A DNA stretch of 64,000 nt from Meridianimarinicoccus zhengii (GTDB taxonomy: Bacteria; Pseudomonadota; Alphaproteobacteria; Rhodobacterales; Rhodobacteraceae). Positions 39,063-50,079 of this stretch are shown piece by piece. Position 1 is the stretch's first letter. Every line of letters begins with the position of its first letter. The notes beneath the pieces were generated by a model. It did no database searches. It was not told the DNA's origin and worked only from the letters and a program-made list of their open reading frames with translations. The stretch is taken from positions 1 through 64,000 of the forward strand of contig NZ_QDFI01000016.1 of NCBI RefSeq assembly GCF_003254465.1. The letters run 5' to 3'. The translations under genes and the position numbers were made by a program.

Positions 39063-39812
39063 TTATCCTCGTGGGGCGGGCGCGTCGGTGCGCCGGAATG
39101 TCAGGTAATGGGGCGTGCGGCCCTCGCGCAGGGCCTTTTGTTCATAGCGGGTGGAAATCCAGTCGTCCCACGGCTTGCGCCAGTCATCCGGGCCTTCGGC
39201 CAGCCAGTCGAAATCGGGGCGCGGCATGATCTGTTCCAGCGCCTGCCGGACATAGTCGGGGATGTCCGTGGCGATGCGAAAGATGCCCCCCGGCGCAAGC
39301 ACCCGCGACAACGGATCGAGGTATTCCGGCGTCACGAAGCGTCGGCGGTGGTGGCGTTTCTTGGGCCACGGATCGGGATAGAGCAGGAAGGCCCGGTCGA
39401 TCGACGCGTCCGGCAGCACGTCGAACATGTCGCGCACGTCGCCGGGATGGACGCGCAGGTTCGACACCCCTGCGGCGCGGATCTTGCCCAGCAGCATGGC
39501 GACGCCGTTGATATAGGGTTCGCACCCGATCAGCCCGACCTGCGGGTTGGCGGCCGCCTGGTGCACCATGTGCTCGCCCCCGCCGAAGCCGATCTCAAGC
39601 CAGACCGGGCGACTGCCGAACATCGCGCGCAGGTCGAGCGGCGTGCGCTCCGGGTTCACATCCCAGTCTACGGGGCCGGGCGACAGCGCATCGAGATCCT
39701 GTTCCAGATACGCCTCCTGGCTGTCGCGCAGGTGCTTGCCCTTGCGGCGGCCGTAGAAATTGCGCCACGGCGCGCGGGGCGGCTTGGCGGAGGTATGGGC
39801 GGGACGGGTCAT
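39063..39812 (-). CDS. trmB: tRNA (guanine-46-N7)-methyltransferase
   Basis: SAM-dependent methylation of G46 in the tRNA variable loop. 249 residues with SAM-loop [12 protein letters not shown], the diagnostic [18 protein letters not shown] block and [19 protein letters not shown] near the end. ATG at 39812 gives a basic start ([25 protein letters not shown]) normal for alphaproteobacteria; the frame extends further but overlaps lnt. Lies 31 bases after lnt and 4 before aroA, so co-transcribed. Confidence 0.94.
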   Translation of the reverse strand: MTRPAHTSAKPPRAPWRNFYGRRKGKHLRDSQEAYLEQDLDALSPGPVDWDVNPERTPLDLRAMFGSRPVWLEIGFGGGEHMVHQAAANPQVGLIGCEPYINGVAMLLGKIRAAGVSNLRVHPGDVRDMFDVLPDASIDRAFLLYPDPWPKKRHHRRRFVTPEYLDPLSRVLAPGGIFRIATDIPDYVRQALEQIMPRPDFDWLAEGPDDWRKPWDDWISTRYEQKALREGRTPHYLTFRRTDAPAPRG

Positions 39813-39843
39813 GGGCGGGGGATGCGCAGCCGGGGCGAAAAGG

Positions 39844-41382
39844 TCAAGGGGTGCGGCGCGCCCTGCCCGCCGTTCGCCGCCATGCCGCACATCCCAGGAT
39901 GCCCGCCAGAAGCGCCAGCACCGGGGCACTGCCGACGCGGGCGAAGGGCGGCGGGGCCACCGGCGCGGGCAGCGGGCGGTCGAGCGCGCCAGCGGTATCG
40001 AGCGGCAGCGCGCCGGTGATCCGCCCGGCCGGATCGATCACCGCCGAGATGCCCGTGTTGGCCGCGCGCACCAGCGGCAGGCCCTGCTCGACCGCGCGCA
40101 TCCGCGCCTGCGCGAGATGCTGCTGGGGCCCGGCGAAGCGCCCGAACCACGCGTCGTTGGTGACCTGCACGATCCAGTCGGGGCGCGGGCTGCCCCGCGG
40201 CGTGCGGGCATGGCGGGGAAAGATCGCCTCGTAGCAAATGAGCGGCAGGGCGCGCCCCAGACCGGCGGCGCGCAGGTCCAGAACCCGCGGCCCCGGCCCC
40301 GGCGTGAAGCCACCGAGGTAATCCGTGGCCAGCCCCGTCAGCCCCAGCCAACGTGCCACCTGCCCGCCGGGGAAGTATTCGCCGAATGGCACAAGGTGAT
40401 GCTTGTCATAAAGCGCCAGCGCCGTGCCATCCGCCGCGATCACCCCCAGCGCATTGTAGAGATCGCCACGGTCGAACCGCTGTGCGCCCACCAGCGCCGC
40501 GGCCCCCTGCGCGGCATCCGCGATACGCGCATCGGCGTCGGCATTGGTGCCCCAGAGATAGAAGAGGCTGACCTCGGGCCAGATGACGGCATCGACCGGG
40601 GGACCGTCGGCAGTCAGCGTCAGCGCGCGTTCCCAGAACACCGGGATCATGTCTTCACGCCATTTCAGTCGCTGCGCCGCGTTGGGCTGGACGAGGCGGA
40701 TTACGGGGCGGTCGGCGGATGCAGTTTCGGGCACGGCGCGCAAGGCCAGCGCCCCCGCGCCGATGCTGGCCACGACCGCGCCCGCCGCCACCGCCGCCGA
40801 GGCCAGCCGCGCGGGTCCACGCAGGACCTGCGCCAGCGCCACGGCGATCAGCAGCGTGAGCAGACCCAACCCGTGAGGCCCGATCCAGGCGCCGAGCATC
40901 CGCACAGGCGTGTCCACCCAGACCGACCCGACCAACCCCCACGGAAAGCCCGTGAAGACCACGGCGCGCAGCATCTCCGCCCCGGTCAGAGCCGCGGCCC
41001 ATACCAGCCCGCGCGGCGTGCCACCGGGCGAGGTCAGCCACGCTGCCGCCCAGCCCGCAAGAGCCCAGAACAGCGCGAGCCCCCCCGCCATCAGCGCGAG
41101 CGCGAAAGGCGCCATCCAGCCATGGCGGGCGATATCCACGAGAAAGGGTTCGACGATCCAGTGCAGCGTGACCGCGAAATACCCGGCACCCGCCGCCCAG
41201 CCGGTCCAGCCGGCCGCACGCGCATCCGCCGCGCGCCCCAGCAGCACGGCAACGCCCGCAAGCCCGGCCAGCGTCAGGACCGGCCAGCCTACGGGCGCAT
41301 GCCCGAGCGCCGCGAGCGCACCGAAGCCTGCCGCCTGCACCGTCGGCTGGCGCGGCAGGGCACGCAAGGACCGCGTCCGCAA
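39844..41382 (-). CDS. lnt: Apolipoprotein N-acyltransferase
   Basis: Last step of lipoprotein maturation in the inner membrane: N-acylation of the lipid-modified cysteine. About 512 residues. Six to eight N-terminal membrane helices (about 12-200), then a periplasmic nitrilase-fold domain with the catalytic triad in WPEVSLFY (Glu), YDKHHLVPFGE (Lys) and PLICYEAIFP (Cys). A C-terminal membrane helix is present. Start is uncertain: the TTG at 41382 lies 11 bases after the corC stop, and a CTG at 41397 is also in frame; no ATG fits. Confidence 0.93.
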   Translation of the reverse strand: MRTRSLRALPRQPTVQAAGFGALAALGHAPVGWPVLTLAGLAGVAVLLGRAADARAAGWTGWAAGAGYFAVTLHWIVEPFLVDIARHGWMAPFALALMAGGLALFWALAGWAAAWLTSPGGTPRGLVWAAALTGAEMLRAVVFTGFPWGLVGSVWVDTPVRMLGAWIGPHGLGLLTLLIAVALAQVLRGPARLASAAVAAGAVVASIGAGALALRAVPETASADRPVIRLVQPNAAQRLKWREDMIPVFWERALTLTADGPPVDAVIWPEVSLFYLWGTNADADARIADAAQGAAALVGAQRFDRGDLYNALGVIAADGTALALYDKHHLVPFGEYFPGGQVARWLGLTGLATDYLGGFTPGPGPRVLDLRAAGLGRALPLICYEAIFPRHARTPRGSPRPDWIVQVTNDAWFGRFAGPQQHLAQARMRAVEQGLPLVRAANTGISAVIDPAGRITGALPLDTAGALDRPLPAPVAPPPFARVGSAPVLALLAGILGCAAWRRTAGRARRTP

Positions 41383-41393
41383 CGCGTCGCGGC

Positions 41394-42284
41394 TCAGGCG
41401 GCACCTCCGGCGGCAGGGTCGTTCGGCACCTGTATCCGCAACCGCTTGATCCGGCGCGGATCGGCGTCCACCACCTCGATCTCGACGCCAGCGGGGTGTT
41501 TCACGATCTCGCCCCGCGCGGGCACCCGGCCGGTCAGCAGGAACACCACGCCGCCCAGCGTGTCGGCCAGGTCGTCGCTGTCGGGGATGGACAGGTCGAT
41601 GCCCACCTCGTCCTCGAATTCATCCAGCGGTGCGCGCGCCAGCGCCACGTAGACGCCGGGGCGTTCCAACGTCCAGAGCTGGTCCTCGTCCACGTCGTGT
41701 TCGTCCTCGATCTCGCCGATGACCTGTTCGATCAGGTCCTCGATCGTGACGAGCCCGTCGGTGCCACCGTATTCGTCGATCACCAGCGCCATATGCATCC
41801 GTTCGCTCTGCATCTTCTGCAGCAGGATGCCGATGGGCATGGAGGGCGGCGCGTAGATCAGCGGACGCACCAGCGCCTTCATGTCGAAGTCCCGGTCGTC
41901 GCAGTCGAACCCGTAGTCCAGTGCCACGTCCTTGAGGTGGACCATCCCGAGCGGCGTGTCGAGCGTGCCCTCGAACACAGGCAGCCGGGTGAAGCCGCTG
42001 TCGCGGAAGGTGGCCACGAGGCTGGGCAAATCGGTCTCCACCGGCACCGCGGCGATTTCACCCTTGGGGATCGCCACATCGGCGATCTGCATCCGCCGCA
42101 GGTTGGACAGCCCGGGGCGGGCATAGCCGTTGGCGGTGCGACCCTCGCCGCTGCCATGGTCGTCATCCGCATCGTCTCCGGCGGATACCTGCCCCCAGAG
42201 CCGTGAAAACAGGCCGCGTGGGTGGCTTCTGTCGGTCTCTGGCGCGCCCTGCGCTGCTCCAGACGACCCGTCGGCGTCGGTCAT
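41394..42284 (-). CDS. CorC/HlyC-type CBS-domain protein (ybeX/tlyC-like)
   Basis: 296 residues without membrane helices. The Asp/Gly/Ser-rich N-terminus is followed by two CBS domains (about 60-185, with LPVFEGTLDTPLGMVHLKD and MHMALVIDEYGGTDGLVTIEDL). A CorC_HlyC transporter-associated domain follows (about 205-290). It is the soluble YbeX/CorC form, lacking the DUF21 membrane part. Linked to Mg2+ efflux and ribosome maintenance in enterobacteria. Sits 13 bases after ybeY and 11 before lnt, the conserved ybeZYX-lnt order. Confidence 0.9.
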   Translation of the reverse strand: MTDADGSSGAAQGAPETDRSHPRGLFSRLWGQVSAGDDADDDHGSGEGRTANGYARPGLSNLRRMQIADVAIPKGEIAAVPVETDLPSLVATFRDSGFTRLPVFEGTLDTPLGMVHLKDVALDYGFDCDDRDFDMKALVRPLIYAPPSMPIGILLQKMQSERMHMALVIDEYGGTDGLVTIEDLIEQVIGEIEDEHDVDEDQLWTLERPGVYVALARAPLDEFEDEVGIDLSIPDSDDLADTLGGVVFLLTGRVPARGEIVKHPAGVEIEVVDADPRRIKRLRIQVPNDPAAGGAA

Positions 42285-42808
42285 TGGTCCCTTCCGTTCA
42301 AGACACTGGCAAATCGGCCCGATCCCGGTAGGGGTCGGGCAGGCCCATTCCGGCCAAGATGGCTGTCTCCAGACCTTCCATCAAGTCCGCGTCTGCATCG
42401 TCGATGTGGTCATAACCCAGCAGATGCAAGATGCCATGCACGATCAGGTGGGAAACATGCTGGCGCAGCGGTATCCCGGCCACATCCGCCTCGGCGGCGC
42501 AGGTGCCGTATGCGATGGCGATGTCGCCCAGTTCCATAGGCAGCCCCTGCCCCGGTTCCGGCAGGTCGGGCGCGGTGCCGGGCGTGTCCGCCGCGCGGTC
42601 CCCGGACGGCCACGAGAGCACGTTGGTGGGCGCGGGCTTGCCCCGGAACTCGGTGTTGAGCGAGGCGATGCGCGCGTCGTCGCAGCCCATCAGGCTGATC
42701 TCGAACCCCGCAGGATCGAGCCCGAGGTGGCGCAGGGTCGCCCGGGCCGCATCCTGGGCCAGCGCCTCGAGTCCCGCCGCGTCCCAGGCGGGATCGTCGA
42801 TCAGGGTG

Positions 42809-43834
<1,026 letters not shown>

Positions 43835-43955
43835 ACAGGTCTCCTCGGTGTGGGACTTGGCCGGTCCATGAACAACCGTGCCAAGTCCGCCGCGTGCTGG
43901 CAAGCGGTACGGGCGAAATGTCATCGCAGCGACACCTAGCCCGGCAGTTCCCTGC

Positions 43956-45278
43956 CTAGCCGGTCAGCACCTCGCCGCGCAGCGAATGGGGGGCCGTGCC
44001 CGCGATCCGCACGGGCACGACCTTCCCGATCAGGCTTTCGGGGCCGTCCGCGTGGACGGCGTGCAGATGTTCGGACTTGCCCACCACCTGCCCCGGCAAA
44101 CGCCCAGGCTTTTCGAACAGCACGGTCGTATCGCGCCCGACCATCGCCGCCTGCGCCGCCGCCTGCTGCTCGGCCAGCAGTGCCTGAAGCCGGGCGAGCC
44201 GGTCGTCCGCCACCTCCGACGGAACGGGATCGCGGTCGGCGGCAGGCGTGCCGGGACGGGCGGAATACTTGAAGGAATAGGACTGCCCGTAACCGACGGC
44301 GCGCACCAGCGACAGGGTGTCCTCGAAATCGGAGTCCGTCTCGCCGGGGAAGCCTACGATGAAATCGCCCGACAGCAGCAGATCGGGCCGCGCGGCGCGC
44401 AGCCGTTCGATCAGGCGCAGATACTGTTCCGCCGTGTGCTTGCGGTTCATGGCCTTCAGGATACGGTCGGACCCCGACTGCACCGGCAGGTGCAGGTAAG
44501 GCATCAGCTTGGCGCAATCGCCGTGGGCGGCGATGAGGTCGTCTTCCATGTCGTTGGGATGCGAGGTCGTGAACCGGATGCGTTCCAGCCCGTCGATGGC
44601 CGCGAGTTCCCGGATCAGCCGCGCCAGCCCCCAGTCGCGCCCGTCCGGGCCTTCCCCGTGATAGGCGTTGACGTTCTGTCCCAGCAGGGTGATCTCGACG
44701 ACGCCGCGGTCCACCAGATCGCGCGCTTCGTCCAGCACGCGCGCGACCGGGCGGCTGACCTCCGCCCCGCGGGTATAAGGCACGACGCAAAAGGCACAGA
44801 ACTTGTCGCAGCCTTCCTGCACGGTCAGGAACGCGCAGGGGGCGCGCCGGGCCTTGGGGCGGGCGGCGAGGTGGTCGAACTTGTCCTCGGCGGGGAAATC
44901 GGTGTCCAGCGCCTTGGCGCCGCTGCGCGCGCGGGCATCCAGCTCCGGCAGGCGGTGATAGCTTTGCGGGCCGACCACGATGTCCACCAGCGGCTGGCGG
45001 CGCTGGATCTCGGCCCCTTCGGCCTGTGCGACGCAGCCCGCCACGCCGATCTTCAGGTCGGGGTTTGCGGCCTTCAGCGGTTTCAGGCGGCCGAGTTCCG
45101 AATAGACCTTTTCCGCCGCCTTCTCACGGATGTGGCAGGTATTGAGCAGGATCATGTCCGCATCGTCGGCACGGTCGGTGACGGTATACCCCGACGGCGC
45201 CAGCGCCTCGGCCATGCGTTCGCTGTCATAGACATTCATCTGACAGCCATAGGTCTTGATATAGAGTTTGCGTGCCAT
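43956..45278 (-). CDS. miaB: tRNA-2-methylthio-N6-dimethylallyladenosine synthase
   Basis: Radical-SAM methylthiotransferase modifying i6A37 of tRNAs. 440 residues. The N-terminal UPF0004 domain holds the second cluster cysteines in [20 protein letters not shown] and GVAGCVAQ; the radical-SAM cluster is in [18 protein letters not shown]-terminal TRAM domain (about 375-440) binds tRNA. Met at 45290 (MRKP-) is an alternative, four codons upstream. First of the miaB-phoH-ybeY-corC-lnt-trmB-aroA run, with a 121-base gap before phoH. Confidence 0.95.
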   Translation of the reverse strand: MARKLYIKTYGCQMNVYDSERMAEALAPSGYTVTDRADDADMILLNTCHIREKAAEKVYSELGRLKPLKAANPDLKIGVAGCVAQAEGAEIQRRQPLVDIVVGPQSYHRLPELDARARSGAKALDTDFPAEDKFDHLAARPKARRAPCAFLTVQEGCDKFCAFCVVPYTRGAEVSRPVARVLDEARDLVDRGVVEITLLGQNVNAYHGEGPDGRDWGLARLIRELAAIDGLERIRFTTSHPNDMEDDLIAAHGDCAKLMPYLHLPVQSGSDRILKAMNRKHTAEQYLRLIERLRAARPDLLLSGDFIVGFPGETDSDFEDTLSLVRAVGYGQSYSFKYSARPGTPAADRDPVPSEVADDRLARLQALLAEQQAAAQAAMVGRDTTVLFEKPGRLPGQVVGKSEHLHAVHADGPESLIGKVVPVRIAGTAPHSLRGEVLTG

Positions 45279-45405
45279 GGGCTTGCGCATACACGCCCCG
45301 CGTAGGCTTGCAAAGTCCCGCCCCACGGGCCTGCGGAAAGTGCTTGCCGAACAACCCGTCATCTCGTGATAGTGGTAGATGCCCGGAAAAGGCGGCGGGT
45401 TCATC

Positions 45406-45972
45406 ATGACACAGCTCACCACGCAGAAGATCGTTCAGACCTTCAAGGATTTCAGCGCCGAGGTCGGGCGCGGGTCCATGCACGTGTTCGACCGGGTGTA
45501 TGACAATCCCATCACGCGGCAGAAATACGATGCCGCACTCGAATCCGGCGAATACACCGGGGCCTTGTGGAACGAACTCAACAAGACGTCGGGGTCCAAC
45601 TACGAGTCGCGCGGAACGCTGCGAAAGGACGAGGATTTTACCTACAAGCCGTCCACGGATTACTACCTTGTGAAGACGTTCAAGGACGAACAGGCTGGCC
45701 GCAAGCTGCATCTGAGGTTTGAGAACAGCAGCGACGCGATCCGGGATTTCCATCTGACCGACGAGTTGGGGCTGACGCGGATCAATTCGTCGCAAGGCTA
45801 CCAGTATGACATGCGCGGCCATCTCTTCTTCAGGATCGAAGCGGGAATGGTCAAGTTCATGAAAATCGGCGGACCGCATGGATCGCCGAACAAGCAGAAC
45901 TCAGATGCGCGCATGTTCTCCTACGTGACGGATGTCACCGCGATGATCCTGCTGTGGATGTACCTGATCTGA
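45406..45972 (+). CDS. Protein of unknown function, 188 residues
   Basis: Not recognised. Starts [20 protein letters not shown]; mixed charged, Tyr-rich middle ([38 protein letters not shown]) suggesting a beta-rich soluble domain, and a hydrophobic C-terminus ([16 protein letters not shown]) that could be a tail anchor. An in-frame ATG at 45379 would add nine residues. One sampled line (45541-45600) has 35 G+C of 60, lower than the flanking housekeeping genes. Convergent with irr and divergent from miaB, so it stands alone; possible accessory gene. Confidence 0.6.
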   Translation: MTQLTTQKIVQTFKDFSAEVGRGSMHVFDRVYDNPITRQKYDAALESGEYTGALWNELNKTSGSNYESRGTLRKDEDFTYKPSTDYYLVKTFKDEQAGRKLHLRFENSSDAIRDFHLTDELGLTRINSSQGYQYDMRGHLFFRIEAGMVKFMKIGGPHGSPNKQNSDARMFSYVTDVTAMILLWMYLI

Positions 45973-45978
45973 GCCACA

Positions 45979-46425
45979 TCACGTGCGGCGCAGGCGGATC
46001 ACCACGTCGACCTTGGCGATCTCGGCCCCGTCGGGCGGGGTCGGCAAGCGCCGGATATCAAGCTCGCTTGCAGGCGCATCGGTCAGGTCTGCCGTATCTT
46101 CCCAGAAAAAATGGGGGTGATCGTCGGTGCGCGTGTCGAAATAGGATCGGGTGCCGTCCACGGTGACTTCCTGCATCAGCCCTGCATCGCAGAATGCCCG
46201 CAGCGTGTTGTAGACCGTGGCGAGAGCCACCTTCTCACCGCTCTTCACCACTTCGGCATACAGGCTTTCCGCGGTGACGTGGCGGTTCTGCCCGTCGCCC
46301 ACCAGAAGTTCCGCCAGAAGCGCGCGCTGCCGCGTCGGGCGCAGCCCGGCACGGTTGAGCCATTCGGCCGCGTGGTCCGCGCCCGCGCCAGGTGCCGTCA
46401 TGTCGGTGCCGTCATGCGAAGTCAT
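45979..46425 (-). CDS. irr: Fur-family iron response regulator (Irr type)
   Basis: 148 residues, Fur fold. N-terminal winged helix (about 15-85: [19 protein letters not shown] and [22 protein letters not shown]) and C-terminal metal/haem region with [16 protein letters not shown]. That HPHFFWE string and the short acidic tail fit Irr rather than canonical Fur. In alphaproteobacteria Irr represses haem and iron-using functions when iron is low. Start ATG 46425; other in-frame ATGs lie close by. Divergent from fabA, a pairing I recall from other Rhodobacterales. Confidence 0.82.
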   Translation of the reverse strand: MTSHDGTDMTAPGAGADHAAEWLNRAGLRPTRQRALLAELLVGDGQNRHVTAESLYAEVVKSGEKVALATVYNTLRAFCDAGLMQEVTVDGTRSYFDTRTDDHPHFFWEDTADLTDAPASELDIRRLPTPPDGAEIAKVDVVIRLRRT

Positions 46426-46586
46426 GCCATGTATATAGGTGCCCCGGGGCGGTAATTTCAAACGAAATCGGGTCGCAGGGCCGTGACGCACCCATCCCCG
46501 GCCCTTGGTGGGCTGCCCTTGCCAGCGGTCCGACACGGGTGCTAATGGAACGGCCACGCAAGGAAACCCCGGGGGGACAGGTCCGT
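46426..46586. promoter_or_regulatory. irr/fabA divergent intergenic region
   Basis: 161 bases serving both promoters. ATTTC-AAAC-GAAAT (46455-46468) is a short inverted repeat, and GCCCCGGGGC (46442-46450 region) is a GC palindrome next to it. Either might be an operator for Irr or a fatty-acid regulator; no known consensus is clearly met. Confidence 0.35.
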
Positions 46587-47099
46587 ATGGGCGAGTATCC
46601 GACGCATTTCGACAAGGACGGGCTCCTGGCCTGCGCGCGGGGCGAATTGTTCGGCCCCGGCAACGCCCAGTTGCCCGAACCGCCCATGCTGATGATGGAC
46701 CGCATCACCGACGTGTCAGGCGATGGCGGGCTGCACGGCAAGGGCCATGTGCGCGCCGAACTGGATATCACCCCGGACCTTTGGTTCTTCCCCTGCCATT
46801 TTCCCGGCAACCCGGTGATGCCCGGCTGCCTTATGCTGGACGGGCTGTGGCAGCTGACCGGGTTCAACCTCGGCTGGCGCGGCTGGCAGGGACAGGGTTT
46901 CGCGCTGGGTGCGGGCGAGGTGAAGCTGTCGGGCATGATCCGCCCCGACCGGACGCTGGTGACCTACGAGGTTGATTTCACCCGCGTCATCGACCGCAAG
47001 CTGAAGATGGGCGTGGCCGACGGGCGCGTGCTGGCGGATGGCGAGCTTGTTTGCGCCGTGACCGGCATGAAGGTCGGCCTCGCCGCCGCCGAAACCTGA
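46587..47099 (+). CDS. fabA: 3-hydroxydecanoyl-ACP dehydratase/isomerase
   Basis: Dehydrates 3-hydroxyacyl-ACP and isomerises trans-2- to cis-3-decenoyl-ACP, the branch point for unsaturated fatty acids. 170 residues. The hot-dog active site is visible: [11 protein letters not shown] with His71 and LDGLWQL with Asp85. ATG at 46587 gives the standard length; the longer frame upstream covers the irr promoter. Followed after 42 bases by fabB, the pair needed for anaerobic-type unsaturated lipid synthesis. Confidence 0.96.
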   Translation: MGEYPTHFDKDGLLACARGELFGPGNAQLPEPPMLMMDRITDVSGDGGLHGKGHVRAELDITPDLWFFPCHFPGNPVMPGCLMLDGLWQLTGFNLGWRGWQGQGFALGAGEVKLSGMIRPDRTLVTYEVDFTRVIDRKLKMGVADGRVLADGELVCAVTGMKVGLAAAET

Positions 47100-47141
47100 C
47101 CACCCGCCCTACGCGCACGACGGAACACGAGGGAGAGCAGC

Positions 47142-48368
47142 ATGCGCCGCGTCGTCATCACCGGGCTCGGGATCGTATCCCCCATCGGCAACAATGCCGA
47201 CGAAGTCCGCGACAGCCTGTATCACGGTCGCTCGGGCATTCGCGCCGAGCCGGTCTACGCGGAGAACGGCTTTCGCAGCCAGATCGCGGGCATCCCGCAG
47301 ATCGACCTGACCGAGGCCGTGGACAAGCGCAACCTGCGCTTCATGGGGCCGACCGCGGCCTATGCCTTCCTTGCGATGCAGCAGGCCATCGCCGACAGCG
47401 GGCTGGACGACAGCGATGTCAGCAACGAACGCACAGGGCTGGTCGCCGGGTCCGGCGGGCCGTCCACATCGAACTTCTTCACCGCGCATAACATCGTCAA
47501 GGACAAGGGCGCGCCGAAGCGCATGGGGCCGTTCATGGTCACGCGCTGCATGTCGTCCACCGTATCCGCCTGCCTTGCGACGCCCTTTGCCATCAAGGGC
47601 GTGAACTATTCGATCACCTCCGCCTGTTCGACCTCCGCCCATTGCATCGGCAACGGCGCCGAACTGATCCAGATGGGCAAGCAGGACATCATCTTCGCCG
47701 GCGGCGGCGAGGAAGTGGACTGGACGCTGTCGTGCCTCTTCGACGCGATGGGCGCGATGTCGTCCAAGTATAACGACACGCCGGAAACAGCCTCCCGCCC
47801 CTTCGACGCCACGCGCGACGGGTTCGTCATCGGCGGCGGCGGCGGCATGGTCGTGCTCGAGGAACTGGAACACGCCAGGGCGCGCGGTGCGAAGATCTAT
47901 GCCGAGGTAACGGGCTACGGCGCCACGTCCGACGGCTATGACATGGTGGCCCCGTCGGGCGAGGGCGGCGAGCGGTCCATGCGGCAGGCGCTGGCCACCA
48001 TCGGCGACCGCAAGGTCGATTACATCAACGCCCACGGCACATCGACGCAAGCCGGCGACGTGACCGAGGTGGAGGCCGTGCGCCGCGTCTTCGGCCGTGG
48101 CTCCACCCCTCCCATCGCGTCCACCAAGTCGCTGACGGGCCACAGCCTGGGTGCCACGGGCGTGCACGAGGCGATCTACAGCCTGCTGATGATGGAGGGC
48201 GGGTTCATCTCGGCCTCCGCCAACGTCACCGAACTCGACCCCGCCATCGACGCGGGCGAGATCGTCACCGAACGCCGCGACGGCGTCACGCTCGACACCG
48301 TCCTGTCCAACAGCTTCGGCTTTGGCGGCACCAATGCCACGCTCGTCCTGAGCCGATACCACGGATAG
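47142..48368 (+). CDS. fabB: Beta-ketoacyl-ACP synthase I
   Basis: Condensing enzyme elongating cis-3-decenoyl-ACP. 408 residues. Catalytic Cys162 lies in [13 protein letters not shown]; the His pair is in YINAHGTST and [10 protein letters not shown]. The C-terminus [14 protein letters not shown] is standard. Adjacent to fabA, which distinguishes it in function from a FabF-type paralog. Four bases before fabI. Confidence 0.95.
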   Translation: MRRVVITGLGIVSPIGNNADEVRDSLYHGRSGIRAEPVYAENGFRSQIAGIPQIDLTEAVDKRNLRFMGPTAAYAFLAMQQAIADSGLDDSDVSNERTGLVAGSGGPSTSNFFTAHNIVKDKGAPKRMGPFMVTRCMSSTVSACLATPFAIKGVNYSITSACSTSAHCIGNGAELIQMGKQDIIFAGGGEEVDWTLSCLFDAMGAMSSKYNDTPETASRPFDATRDGFVIGGGGGMVVLEELEHARARGAKIYAEVTGYGATSDGYDMVAPSGEGGERSMRQALATIGDRKVDYINAHGTSTQAGDVTEVEAVRRVFGRGSTPPIASTKSLTGHSLGATGVHEAIYSLLMMEGGFISASANVTELDPAIDAGEIVTERRDGVTLDTVLSNSFGFGGTNATLVLSRYHG

Positions 48369-48372
48369 ACAC

Positions 48373-49161
48373 ATGCCGGACCTGATGAAGGGCAAGCGCG
48401 GGCTTGTCATGGGCGTCGCCAACGACCGTTCCATCGCCTGGGGGATCGCCCGCGCCATGGCCGCCGAAGGGGCGGAGCTTGCCTTTACCCATCAGGGCGA
48501 GGCCTTCGGAAAGCGGCTCGCCCCGCTGGCGGACAGCGTCGGGTCCGATATCCTGCTGGATGTGGACGTGACCGACGACGCGTCGCTCGACGCCGCCTTC
48601 GCGGGGCTGGCCGACCGCTGGGACCGGCTGGATTTCCTCGTCCACGCCATCGCCTATTCCGACAAGTCCGAACTGACGGGCCGGTTCATCAACACGAGCC
48701 GCGCCAACTTCCTCAACTCGCTCAACATCTCGTGCTATTCGCTGATCGAGGTGGCGCGCCGCGCGCGGCCCTTCATGACCGAGGGCGGCACGATCCTGAC
48801 CCTGACCTACCAGGGGTCGAACAAGGTCACGCCGTTCTACAACGTGATGGGCGTGGCCAAGGCCGGGCTGGAATCGGCGGTGCGGTATCTGGCCAACGAC
48901 CTTGGCCCCGAAGGCATCCGCGTCAACGCGGTCTCGCCGGGGCCGATGAAGACGCTGGCGGGGGCGGCCATCGGCGGGGCGCGCAAGACCTTCAAGCAGA
49001 CCGAAGCGAACGCACCCCTGCGCGCCAACGCCACGCTGGAGGCCGTGGGCGGCACCGCCGTCTACCTCGCGTCGGATTACGGCGCCTGCACCACGGGCGA
49101 GATCATCCACGTGGACGGCGGCTATCACGTGCTCGGCATGTCGCAGAGCGAGAACATCTGA
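48373..49161 (+). CDS. fabI: Enoyl-ACP reductase (NADH), FabI type
   Basis: Final reduction of each fatty-acid elongation cycle. 262 residues, SDR fold. Cofactor motif GLVMGVANDRSIAWGIA, SLDAAFAGLADRWDRLDFLVHAIA core, and the FabI-type active site with Tyr146 and Tyr156-x6-Lys163 (YNVMGVAK). Ends VDGGYHVLGM. It is the triclosan-target class of reductase. Last gene of the fabA-fabB-fabI run. Confidence 0.96.
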   Translation: MPDLMKGKRGLVMGVANDRSIAWGIARAMAAEGAELAFTHQGEAFGKRLAPLADSVGSDILLDVDVTDDASLDAAFAGLADRWDRLDFLVHAIAYSDKSELTGRFINTSRANFLNSLNISCYSLIEVARRARPFMTEGGTILTLTYQGSNKVTPFYNVMGVAKAGLESAVRYLANDLGPEGIRVNAVSPGPMKTLAGAAIGGARKTFKQTEANAPLRANATLEAVGGTAVYLASDYGACTTGEIIHVDGGYHVLGMSQSENI

Positions 49162-49246
49162 CCGTGTTCCGGGCCGCAGCATGACGCGGCAGGCGGGCGC
49201 GCCCAGTGTGCCGACACGCGCAAGCTAGCCGAAGGACCACGCCACG

Positions 49247-49912
49247 ATGGAGAGCACGCCGGAGAACAAGAGCAGCGAGACGTCTCACGTTTGGGTCGGC
49301 AGTCCCGGTAGTGACTCCTCCCTGCTGTTTGGATTCACCTGTGCGCTCGCCGACAAGGACAATGATGCGCTCGTGGCAAATATCAGGGCGTTCAAGCGCG
49401 GTATCATCCTCGAGGAAGGCGCGCTGCCTGCGACTATGTGGATCGATGAGCAGCGTGCCGAGTACGATCGCCGTACCTTACCCCACCTCTTGAGCGCGGC
49501 CGGCTTTCTTGCCGTCTCCGACGCCTTCGCCGAGGTGCTTTCCGGCTTCGATCTGGGGCGCACGCAGCTCCGGCCGGTCGCGCTTCTCAAGAGCGATCGC
49601 AAGACTCCTTTCTCGGGGACATACTTCTTTCTCAATATCGGCGAGGTGCACAAGCATTTCGCACCGGAGTACTCGACGCGCTTTATGCCCATGCCAAAGT
49701 CGCGGTCCTCCTACATTGCGGGCGTGAGCCCAGATCTGCGCGACGGCGACATCTCGGTTGCTCCGGGCGCATTGACTGGCCCTGATCTCTGGCACGACGA
49801 CACGCTGAGCGGTTCGCTCTTTCTGTCCGATCGTCTCGTCACGGCGCTCCGCGCCGCCAAGCTGACCCGCCGCCTCCCGCTCGCCCGCTGCCCCGTCGTC
49901 AATACGACCTGA
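49247..49912 (+). CDS. Imm11/DUF1629-like protein, possible orphan immunity protein
   Basis: 221 residues, no signal peptide, probably cytosolic. The order [37 protein letters not shown] and [11 protein letters not shown] resembles the Imm11 (DUF1629) pattern of a 'self' strand, L..F.....F.PV.L and YYFLN. Imm11 proteins neutralise toxin domains of polymorphic/contact-dependent systems. No toxin, secretion gene or second immunity gene is near, so it would be an orphan; family assignment is by eye. ATG at 49247; flanked by fabI (85 bases) and the DUF2126 gene (167 bases). Confidence 0.5.
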   Translation: MESTPENKSSETSHVWVGSPGSDSSLLFGFTCALADKDNDALVANIRAFKRGIILEEGALPATMWIDEQRAEYDRRTLPHLLSAAGFLAVSDAFAEVLSGFDLGRTQLRPVALLKSDRKTPFSGTYFFLNIGEVHKHFAPEYSTRFMPMPKSRSSYIAGVSPDLRDGDISVAPGALTGPDLWHDDTLSGSLFLSDRLVTALRAAKLTRRLPLARCPVVNTT

Positions 49913-50079
49913 AACACCGCGCCGATCCGCACGGGCGGCTGCGGCCCGCCAATCCGTTGCCCGGATCATGGGCATCCTGCCCGCATCCCGGCGGCGCGCG
50001 CGTCGGGTTCGTGATTGCCGCGTTGCCTTTGACGGCGCCACGACGCAGGCTGCGACCGAGGCAGCCAGAAAGAGACCCG

